Part shown: positions 43,001 to 54,500 of the stretch, one piece after another | Numbering within the stretch: the first letter of the stretch is position 1 | How the letters are laid out: each line of letters starts with the position of its first letter | Origin: Perca fluviatilis | Taxonomy: Eukaryota > Chordata > Actinopteri > Perciformes > Percidae | Direction of reading: 5' to 3' | NCBI RefSeq assembly: GCF_010015445.1 | Contig: NC_053126.1 | Coordinates: forward strand, 13,863,669-13,927,668 | DNA: 64,000 bases | The notes under the pieces: generated by a model | Seen by the model: the letters and a program-made list of their open reading frames with translations, nothing else | Database searches by the model: none | Told to the model about the DNA's origin: nothing | Position numbers and translations under genes: made by a program

Positions 43001-46000
43001 CAAAAGGAATCTTCTAATACAAAGTAACTATCTACAGTATTTTTCACAACTGTCCGCAAGTGCAAGTTAGTTTTTCCACCAGTATTAACCACGCCCCTTT
43101 ATTTGTCCATTTCTTTTGACTGATGTTTGTTGATATGGACAGAATCGAAACACAGGAAGCACTACTGTACATGAGTACACTACTTACATGAGACATCATT
43201 TGAAATATTTTATAAATAACCCAGCAGTGCTTTCCCATTATGTTAACTCTTATTATGATCTTAATTCAAATATAATAACATGTTAAAGTCACTTAAATAA
43301 CAGATATATTAATCTGAGTACTTAATCTGACAAACACGTGTATACCAGTATATGTGTATATTTGCAAGTACTCAACTTAACAACATGAATGATACAATAA
43401 TGAGAAAATATAAGTGAAAGAGCTTTTTAAACTGCAAATATATGGAGCTAAATCAGGGCCAAATGTTTTGTTAATTTGAAAAAAATATATATAGTTGAAA
43501 AACTAAAGCTTGAAATTGAAAATTTAAGTTTTGGTCAAAACTTGGAAAAAATAAAACCATGTATTCAAACTAAAAATAAGTGTACCAATTTTTCTTTCAG
43601 TTTGAATAAAATTTAGATTCAATTCTGGAATTATTTTGAATAAATTATAAATTTTCATTTTTCACTTTTATATTTCTTTTCAGTTTCACATTTCATGTTT
43701 TCAGATTCAAAACTTATTTTTTTTACGGCTTCAAATCTTTTTTTTCGGTTTCAAATCTTCTTTTTCCGGTTTCAGATCTGTTTTTCACTTTCAGATAATT
43801 TTTTTTCGGTTTCAGACTTTTGGCCCTGATTTTGCGTAGGGGGCGTGGCTTCAACTCAGAGGGGCGTGGCATTATGAGTGACAGCCTAACAAAGAAGGCA
43901 GTAGACTCCTCTGTCATGTTGCCTTCAGGAAATGGTGTTACTGTGAGAACTATGACTGAATGCTTTCTATCCACTATATATATGTGCTTTTTACTTAACA
44001 AACTGATACCAGTGACAAAGTTCCATTTAAAAAAAAATTTTGGACAACACATGGTACCAATTACACTATAAGAGCAATAAACTGTGCCAGATTGTGCAGT
44101 TCAGTAGGAACAATGACTTCTCCCACTTCCATGTATGACTTATAGCACCACAGTATTCACTGGCACCAGCCCACAGGTAAGACATGTGAAAGATATTAGC
44201 ATTTTTGAATAGATACTTTGCGACATTATCTCCGCAGTGGCATTTTTTTTGTGATTAACACATAAAGGGAAAATAGGTGGACAGCTGGACAAAGCTGGCA
44301 TTCAAGCATCGCTAGCACTAAAGTTAGCATTAACAAACGTTAGCTTCACACTAGCTGGGGTTTTTACACTAATTTCAGTGTCCAGCTGAAAGCAAGTTTT
44401 TTTACTTTAACGTGTAGTGGTCTTTGTGAACCTCTGTTTGTCAGAATGACCATAACTCGACAGTGGCTGCAGTGAAGAAGGTCTCTTTTTACAGAGTAGA
44501 CAAATATGACTTTACATTAATGCTCTGGCCTGATAAAGTACGTTTTACACACATAACATTACATGTAACAGCATGACAGTTATGCCTTACAAAATATGCC
44601 AAGTGGGCAAACTCTGAAGGCTTCTACCACCGCACTAAACTGTATCAGAATACACTAACTTGTCTTTTTGTATTTGTAGGTCTACTGTCTGTTTTCTGGA
44701 CCGTGTTTGTCCGTAATAAAAGCTTTGATTAACAAAGCAGACCAGGATGTTGTTTAAACTAACCATGAAAAGGTAACACTATTAACTTAGCAATGTTAGT
44801 TATCTTATAATGTTTTACATTTATAAGGCTCTGTACGGCTGCAGGCAGCCACTGTCGAGTTATGGTCATTCTGACAAACAGAGGTTAACAAAGAGCACTA
44901 CACGTTAAAGTAAAAAAACTTGAGCTGGACACTGAAATTAGTGTAAAAACATCAGCTAGTGTGAAGCTAACGTTAGTTAATGCTAACTTTAGTGCTAGTG
45001 ATCCTTCATTTCCAGCTGTCCACCTATTTTCCCTTTATGTGTTAATGACAAAAAAATGCCACTGCGGGGATAATGTCCCAAAGTATCTATTCAAAAAGGC
45101 TAATATCTTTCACATGTCCTACCTGTACGTAAGCAGGTTGCCTTGGCGGAGCAGACGCTACGCTGACTGCCGAGTGAATACTGTGGTGCTACATTCAAAG
45201 TCGTACATGGAAGTGGGAGAAGTCATTGTTCCTGCTGAACTGCACAATCTGGCACAGTTTATTGCTCTTATAGTGTAATTGGTACCATGTGTTGTCCAAA
45301 ACAATTTTTTAAATGGAACTTTGTCACTGGCATCAGTTTGTTAAGTAAAAAGCACATGTATATAGTGGATGGAAAGCATTCAGTCATAGTTCTCACAGTA
45401 ACACCATTGCCTGAAGGCAACATGACAGAGGAGTCTACTGCCTTCTTTGTTAGGCTGTCACTCATAATGCCACGCCCCTCTGAGTTGAAGCCACGCCCCC
45501 TACGCAAAATCAGGGCCAAAAGTCTGAAACCGAAAAAAATGATCTGAAAGTGAAAAACAGATCTGAAACCGAAAAAAAAGATTTGAAACCGAAAAAAAAA
45601 GATTTGAAGCCGTAAAATAAATAAGTTTTGAATCTGAAAACATAAAATGTGGAACTTAAAAGAAATATAAAAGTGAAAAATGAAAATTTATAATTTATTC
45701 TAAATAATTCCAGAATTGAATCTAAATTTTATTCAAACTGAAAATAAATTGGTACACTTATTTTTAGTTTGAATACATGGTTTTATTTTTTCCAAGTTTT
45801 GACCAAAACTTACATTTTCAATTTCAAGCTTTAGGTTTTCAACTATTTATATTTTTTTCAAATTAACAAAACATTTGGCCCTGATTTAGCTCCATACAAA
45901 GCTGCCTCAGTCCTGTTTCCCATTATCGGTCTACGGAGCAGTTCGCCCAGGGAGTGCAGGTATTTCTTTTAGAGGCAGTGAGGGACTTCGCAGCTGAGAA

Positions 46001-48450
46001 AGGAGGCGACCCAGGAGAGATGAGCATGATGCAGACTGACTAGATATGTAATAAAGCTGAGATACGCAATACTTGTCCTGGAGGTGTTTCTCATTCTTTT
46101 GCTATAAGTTTTCACTTAATAGTTGAAGTCAGGACACAGAAGATCATACTCTGCTGCAACTGTTTCTAAAGAGAGGGAGAGAGTGAGAGGGTGTGTGCGT
46201 ATGTGTGTGTGTAAATTCATGCATGGTTTTCTGCCATGCTTTATTTCCATAAAGATGTGTTGTTGTTTTGTTGCTTCAGTATCCGTAAAGCTCAGCCTCA
46301 ATTGTTATTTGTGAAAATAAATTAGTTAACCAAATCAGTCATTTCTGCATTTGTCGCGTGCAAAATATACAGAAGCTCTTTTTTATTTTGAGCACTGGAA
46401 ACAATGGACTCAAGATGTCTCATTATACGCAAGATTTACTGGCAAATGGAAGAGTGAAATTGAGGTTTGAAGGACGAGATAAACAGACATCGTGAGCACA
46501 GTATAGAGAAAGACTTGATGAGAATTGGAGGAACAGAAGCTGAGACACTTTAAAGGGCGAAGAAACAATGACCACAATGAAAGTCAAGATGGAAGAACAA
46601 TGGGAAATAAAACATGATGAGTATATGTTTGTGTGTCTCGTCTTCACATTCAGACACTCACACACACTTTCCACATTTTCAATCTCACAACTGTGATTTC
46701 ATTTACATCATTTGAAAAGCTTTAATTTGTTCTTATTTTCATTTCCCCTCGTGCATCTAGGATTGTATGAATATTTTTATAATTTCACTTTTAGTTTGAG
46801 CTTCAATGCTTTTTATTAAATTACACAGTGCATAATGAAGAAGAGCGTAATTACACGGTTAGTACATCATCAAACATTACAGTGAAATTAAGCTTTTCTT
46901 AGAGAGTTTAGGAAAAGTTTCCAGACTGGCAAACAATAGTTTTTGTAAGTCAGCCCCAAATAAACACACATTTTGTTAAATATGAACAGATAATGTAGTT
47001 TCTTAAAACATAAAAAAATAGATGATTACCCATTTTACAGTAGCATTCTCAATTATAATAATCTGAGGGCTTGAAAAGTCTGCCAACTAGGCAATATCTT
47101 CACTGTAAACCCAGATTTAGTTGTAATTAAACTTTTTAGTGGTCACTACTTATTCTTTCACGTTTTGTTAAAACCATATTCATTAGTAAGAATGTAGTGC
47201 ACAGATCATATTAAGTAGAGATAACTAAGGATGTTAAAGGTGCTGTAGGTAGAATTGTGAAGATCCAGGACTTAGCCAAAAAATTTGAACATCGACAACT
47301 TCTAAGTCCCTCCCCCCTTTCTGATAAAGCCCAAAGTTGTCTCCTAAACCCCTCCCCCCAAAAGGGAGAATGAATGCGTGTGCATGAGCAGTGATTGACA
47401 TGCAGTTAGACACCACCCCCCCCCGACCCTGATTGGAGCATCTGAACAGGTGAGGTAGATTATGGTCACACAGATCCATACAGAGTACGTTGGAAATTAC
47501 AATCTATGCATTGTCATCCTTTCTGTTTTACTGGAACTAATGTATTGAATACATTTTTTTTAAAACTATACTGTTATAAAGAAAAAAACATATTTATAAG
47601 AATTACTACTGCCTATAGTTAGACAAGTAGCGCCTGATGTTTCATGTTTATTATATTGCATCAAAAGTAATGCATGTTTACTGATGGTTTTTAGTAATAC
47701 CTACTAATGTCAACTTGATTTATCTACTGCATCAACTTACCAGTCTGTGTTAATACAGCTTGACCTGTTAAGTTTCACATTTTGTAAAAACTTAAACGGT
47801 TTAAGGCAACGGGTTTCCACGCAAATTTCTAGTAAAGTCAACTAATTCGGGATAACAGTATTGTACCTGATGTTTACAGATGATTTATGCATTCTAAATA
47901 GTTATTTCCCCAGTTTTTATCAGGTGCTGCAGCATTCAGGAGCTGCTGGCTGAAGCATATTTTACATGACTAGTTTCTATATGAGAGATAAAAATCTCCT
48001 ATCTGAACCAATATAGAGATCCCTCCTTCAATCTGGGATGGCATGAATAAATGGTTGTGCAAAATTATGAAATGAGACTTACAGGCATATTGTGGGAATA
48101 TAAACAGTCTACCATCAAGTTGTTTCCTTTTTGAATCAGAAAACTGGATGCAATTGTTGAGGTGAAATGTTTCACAGACTTTTATTTCCACCTTCTCTCT
48201 CGGAACCTGTAATTTACATTTCTTCTTTGTGTTTTGTCTCTTTTTTGTTACAATTTTTCTCACTGGTTTTCGGTTTTATCACAGTACACACAAATAAGTG
48301 AACCCAAGATAATTATATAAACTGTGTTAATCATATGAACTGTGAACTGAAACTAGATTTTAACACAAAAATGAGTTGAAAAAAAATGATGGCTGTCTAC
48401 ACCTTTTCTCCCACACAGCACATACAGTGCATATTCACCAACATCTAAAA

Positions 48451-48502
<52 letters not shown>

Positions 48503-51500
48503 ATCACAGAGTCCCTCCACCCTCCCACACTCATCCTGGAAGCAGCAGTGCTTTAGCTATGGATTTACCTTAAGCTCTGCTCTGGCCTCAAAAAGTTACA
48601 ACAGCGACTATTGGCTTCTATAATGATTATTCCCCTCATGGAGAAGTGTGTGTTTGCACATAAAACATTTTGTGTGTAAATGGGTTCAAGGTCATAAAAG
48701 TACTCCTGTCGAGCTCCTCTAAACTGTGGGGTCTGCAAATTCTTCAGTGTGTCATAATGTCACTGACTGTTGGCTGAAACATCAATATTGATGAACATCA
48801 ACAGTAATAAACTATAAAACAGTTACACTAACCCATGGCTACATGAGGGCTTTTTGGGACCCTGAGCAGAATATGATTTGTGGCCATTGGTGTTAAACAC
48901 AGTACAGCTTCCTGGCCTCAAGTTTGCATCATTTATTATTAGGGCTGTCAGTTTAACGCGTTATTAACGGCGTTAACGCAAACCCATTTTAACGCCGACA
49001 ATTTTTTTATCGCGCGATTAACGTATAGACAGTTAAAGAAGAATTAACGTTCTTTCGGATCTAGCTAGACCGGAAGCAAAATTACGAATCCCACTATGGC
49101 CATGCCAAGACCCACCCTACGATGCAGCTCCATTGGTTGGAGTTAGGCATTTCACCTCGAGTGGTTAGGATAGTGGATTTGTCAGGGGATAGGTACGGTG
49201 GCCGGGAAGTGCAATGCAACATTACAAAGAATGAAACACTTTTACATTTTGGAAAACAAATTTACATTTTGGAAAACAAAATAACATTTTAGAAAACAAA
49301 TTTACATTTTGGAAAACAAAATAACATTTTAGAAAACAAATTTACATTTTGGAAAACAAAATAACATTTCAGAAAACAAATTTACATTTTGGAAAACAAA
49401 TTTACATTTTAGAAAACAAATTTACATTTTGGAAAACAAAATAACATTTTAGAAAACAAATTTACATTTTCGAAAACAAATTAACAAGATGCAAAACACT
49501 TTTACCAGTCCCGAAACAAATTTACAAATGACAGATTCTTCACGGAAAGGGAATGTACCACATACCGGAAGTGATGAGGTTTTGTATACATGTCGCCTTG
49601 ACTACGGCAGTTATGGATCGAATGCGTCAATAGAGCCGCCATCTTGGAACAGGGGAGGCACTGCCTTATATACTGTCTATGGGCCGTCCTTAATGCATCA
49701 GCGTCAATGTAGGCAAAGGTCTAACGGAAATAAAATCACTATAAATCGTCAAAATCTCATGCGATGTTCTAGTTTTTTAAAACAAAAAGAAAGAAGAGAC
49801 TAATTAATGTGTTAATACAAAGAATATTTATTATAATCAGTTCACAGATATGAGTACAAACGGAAACTTCACCCTTCTGAACTAAGAGGTTCTGCTTCAA
49901 AGTGAAGTTTAAACAGACTGAAATGTCCAGGCTCACTCCCCCACTAATGATTCATTTATTTCTGCATGTATTTATTTATTTAACGAGACTTTAAGTCGGT
50001 GTTCGTGGTCCACAGTCCGAGTCCCGCCAGACTCCCTTTAGGAAACCTGTGATTTAAACTTCAGCAGGCTGTGACAGTCCGCTCCGTTTAGTCCTGGATC
50101 TGATTCTCCGGGCTTCCCTTCCCTCCAGCGGGCCCAGCAATACGGCCTGGGTCTCCAGCTGCGGTGGTGGTCGTTTTGCGCTCCCAGGAATGGGCAGTGA
50201 GCTCCAGGTCCTGCAGCTGCAGACGGACTCAGCTGCCCCCTGCTGTAGTTTCGATCCCGGCGCGGCTGTCGATACGTTCCCTGTTTTTCCAATGTTTCCG
50301 TCAGGTCCGCGTCATATAAAAACTCCAAACACCGACCACACGTAAAGTCACCATAAACTTCATTCACGCCATATACTCACTCACAACAACACAAATTGAC
50401 TGCGCTCACCAACAACACCTCATCACTTCCGGTATGTGGTACATTCCCTTTCCGTGAAGAATCTGTCATTTGTAAATTTGTTTCGGGACTGGTAAAAGTG
50501 TTTTGCATCTTGTTAATTTGTTTTCTAAAATGTAAATTTGTTTTCTAAAATGTAAATTTGTTTTCTAAAATGTTATTTTGTTTTCCAAAATGTAAATTTG
50601 TTTTCTAAAACGTAAATTTGTTTTCGAAAATGTTATTTTGTTTTCCAAAATGTAAATTTGTTTTCTAAAACGTAAATTTGTTTTCGAAAATGTTATTTTG
50701 TTTTCCAAAATGTAAATTTGTTTTCTAAAATGTTATTTTGTTTTCCAAAATGTAAATTTGTTTTCTAAAATGTTATTTTGTTTTCCAAAATGTAAATTTG
50801 TTTTCTAAAATGTTATTTTGTTTTCCAAAATGTAAATTTGTTTTCCAAAATGTAAATTTGTTTTCCAAAATGTAAATTTGTTTTCCAAAATGTAAATTTG
50901 TCTCGAGCTTTGTAAAAGTGTTTCATTCTTTGTAATGTTGCATTGCACTTCCCGGCCACCGTAGATAGGACCTGAACAAATGGGGTTACGTTACCTTGGA
51001 CGCCTGGCCAATAGTAGTGATATGGCCATAGTGGGATTCGTAATTTCACAGACCGGAAACAAAACAGACACACGCTGCGGCCGCACACACTTGTTTGGGC
51101 TTGCGAGCCGCGTAGCTAGTAGGCTCGTCACGGCGATTAGCTTCGGAGCGAGTAGTGACTCTACAGTCAGTGAGAGAAAAAAAGTGTCTCCTCTGTTCTT
51201 TCTGACCACGGTGGGAAACCTGTAGCAGGAAAAGTTAACCCTCTCCTTGATTTTACGTTGGTTATGGAGAACGAGAACCAGGAAATGAGTCGGGGGAAAC
51301 CATAGTCACTATGACAACCAGCCACGCTCGCCTCAGGCATGAGGCAGTACTATCTGCAGTGGAAAATGGGGGTAACAGTAGTTACATTATGTGACAGATT
51401 ATTAGTTCCAAGTGAGAATGTTAGTGTGAAATTGAACACTACGTATATGCCAATGTTGTTTTCGATAAAAAAAACATTTGCACAAATCAAGCCGATCCAC

Positions 51501-54500
51501 TTTTCCATGTTGATAAGAGCATTAAAACGAAAAAATATAATGGGACAAAAAGAAATCAAGGGACATTTAGAATAGATAAAAATGTGTGATTAATTGCGAT
51601 TAATCGTGAGTTAACTATGACATTAATGCGATTAATCGCGATTAAATATTTTAATTGTTTGACAGCACTATTTATTATTAATATTGAGGTGTTGTCAAAC
51701 TTGGCTTTGTTGTCAAAACATTGCACTGGTGCTGATAAATTTGGCAAAATGTTGGTGGACTTTGGTATAGTTCTGCAATACTGTGTATATATTTCGAGCA
51801 CACAAGTTTTTTCTTGTGTAGTACAATAGATGTCAAACCAGCCAATCAGTGATCACTCCGGTAAAAAAGCAGGTGTAGTTATAGGGATAAAAGACGAGAA
51901 TCAACTAGATTAACCATTACAGTACTAAGTGCTTCTTCATGAGTCTAACAATACATTATGGCCATTAGGAATCAAGTGCTATTTAACATAAAACATTACT
52001 TCTTGCACCTTTAATCTTCCTGCATACAGCTTGGGTGTATCATTTTCAAATTCTACAGAAAAATGAGCACCACTACTTATACCTTCTGCCACACAGCACT
52101 TAAAGATTCATACACAATTCAGGGCGTAGCTTTGCCCGAGGTCCGCTGGCGTTTCACAGAGATACTTTGATGTAGACAGATGTACAGTGGAGCTTAAAGC
52201 ATGCAAAAGTCACCGGGGCTTACCCTACAACTGCTTGTATTACACGATCAGTTCACTGTGGGGATACAAAGTAGGACAAAAGTACACTTTGCTGAAAGAA
52301 ATTTGGGTTTGTTTTCAGAGTTTAAGAAGCGCGCAGAGACTGACAGAGTTTACACACGGTGTGAAGGTAGCAGGGAGATCAAAATGTACACGCTTGTGTT
52401 TAAACAAAAATACCAAAAGCTGGGGAAACCAAAGTAGCAGAGCCTTTTGTAAAACACTTCAGAAACTTCAAAAGCTTACTTGACAGTCTGTTGCTGAAAC
52501 AGGAGTTTGTTTAGGTTAGACAAAGTTGCAGTGAATCACGGTCAGCAGAATTTATAGGCTTGTTATCTACATTAGTGCTCAAGTAATGAGTGGAGTTCTT
52601 TTTACTGCGGTATTACCATCGGCACAAAAGATGTTCATTTACATGAACCTGTCAAGCTCTCATAAATCCTACAAGCGCCACCAAGTTTGATGTTCTATTT
52701 CTAATTATTTTCCCACTCCAGCACTTAGAACAGACATTTGAGAAGGTGATCAGCATTTAAAACGGTCACAACTGTATGAGGAGATCATTGTTGAAACACA
52801 GTTCTGTGGTATAGGTAGTGCAACTGCCTGAACTTATCTTGAGATATGCTTCATGGTAGTAATGAAAAAGTAATTGAAAATCCTGACACTGAGATGTCTG
52901 AGGCTATGCTTCAAAGATGCGTGATCTGGTTTTCAGAGGAAGGCAAGTTCCCGGGCGTCTTGCCTGAAACTGGAACCTGCTAAACATCCTCTGGGGTCTC
53001 CTTTTTCCAGGAGACAGAGACAAATACATTCTGCTATAATGACACAGGCTAACCTCCAACACATGACATGCATAATGAGGATAATACACAGGCCACTTAT
53101 ACTCACTAAATCATGCACACACAACCTGTCCCTGCTTAAGTTACGTAAACTTAAATAGATTATACAGACACACAGATCCAGACAGTAAAACTTCCCTTTG
53201 ATCGCACAGGGATCCACAACTGCCCAGAGAGTAAAATACCAAACCAGGTGATGCATTCTCCATACAATAAGGGGGGGGGGGGGGATAAAATGACAAACAC
53301 ATACTGAAACATTGTGTGAATATTAGAGACCAAAAAAAGAAAGAGAGCCATTTTGTCCCCTCATAGAAAGGTCAGTCCTGCTTGGAAAGTGGTTTGCTGT
53401 GTGTAAAGGTAAAATCCTTGAGTTCTTCCAGGCACGTTTCATCTAATATCAAGCTGTTATTCACTGAAACACTTACTGTTTATGCTATGTAGCAGTAGTG
53501 TGTGTGATCTGGCAATAGCATCATGGGAAAACTGTATTTAGACTCTGGCGTGCACCTGGTTCTGTATAATAGCTTTATAGTCCTTGGCTTTACATGAAAA
53601 TACCCACTGATTTTTTGAAATAATGACTCCCAGAACGTGGCTGCCCACTGTACATATCATAACTACTGATAACAGACACTGTTTGTGTGACTTACTTGTC
53701 TTTCTCCTAATTATTTAACCTGGATGGTTGAAGAAAGATGCAACATGACTGATGAGACGGTAATATTTTTTATATTGCTCAGGGTTCAGGTTTGTTACTC
53801 ATACACCGGTTATGTGGATTTGATTAAAGCAATTTACTAAAAGCAGCTCTGCCTTGATTACCAGCTTATTACAAGGAACCAATGGAGTGTTGCTACTAGA
53901 AGCTTTCTAAATGAACTTGCATGGCTAATAATAACGTGATTGTACATTGTGAGGAATAAAAAGTAGACATAGACACACTCTCATCTGTGATTACAGTTCA
54001 TCAAAAAGTCCCATGCATCCTGAATGGGATGTCCTTCCATCCCAGGAGAAGAGTTATAAAACCTTAGCGCTTGATAATACTGCCCAGTGGACAATCAATC
54101 AAAACAATCTTATCGACACCTTCAAACTAACACAGCTGTGAATTATAACTGGTAGAAAAACTATATTTTCATAGCAATACAGCAGGTCTAAACAAGAATT
54201 CTCCCAAAACTCAATTTTATTATACCTTAATGTGTACACAGGAAGAGTGTCAAATGTATTTAAATGTATGCATATTAGAGCTTCCTCTCCACCTGCCACA
54301 ACATGTAATCTACACTCCATGCATCAGGTGGTACGCCAAAATGTAACACTCAAACTGCACTGTAATGAGGCCATAATCTGCATATAAAAACACTGGTTGC
54401 ATGTCAGGTATCTGAACAACAAATAGAGATTGCTTTGTAACTCAGAAATAAATCCTCTGTAGTACAACAATCATAAAACGTATACAGGTGTGTGTATGTG

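Larger units (their letters stand above)
49194..50963. mobile_element. 1.77-kb palindromic element with 20-bp tandem repeats, nested
   Basis: Ends TACGGTGGCCGGGAAGTG and its exact complement, flanked by GATAGG on both sides (49188-49193 and 50964-50969). The arms (49194-49580 and 50417-50963) are inverted copies. Each carries a block of 20-bp units such as TTACATTTTGGAAAACAAAT, about 13 in the left arm and about 20 in the right. The 836-bp centre holds a 109-codon minus-strand frame. Confidence 0.9.
48941..51669. mobile_element. long-inverted-repeat DNA element (outer), split by the 49194 palindrome
   Basis: Ends AGGGCTGTCA and TGACAGCACT, flanked by identical ATTTATTATT (48931-48940 and 51670-51679). 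Subterminal parts rich in TTAACG / GATTAATCGCGATTAA follow on both sides. A 26-base inverted match lies at about 49080-49106 and 51021-51047 (AATTACGAATCCCACTATGG). Without the nested insertion it would be about 0.95 kb. No transposase. Confidence 0.82.

Noticed and set aside
43820..45519. Two identical-looking 83-codon frames on opposite strands in the foldback element
   Set aside because: They are mirror images forced by the palindrome, begin with TTG rather than ATG, and have no family features.
49231..50910. Regular 20-bp repeats as a CRISPR array
   Set aside because: The units are directly tandem with no unique spacers, occur as an inverted pair inside a transposon-like element, and the host is a vertebrate.
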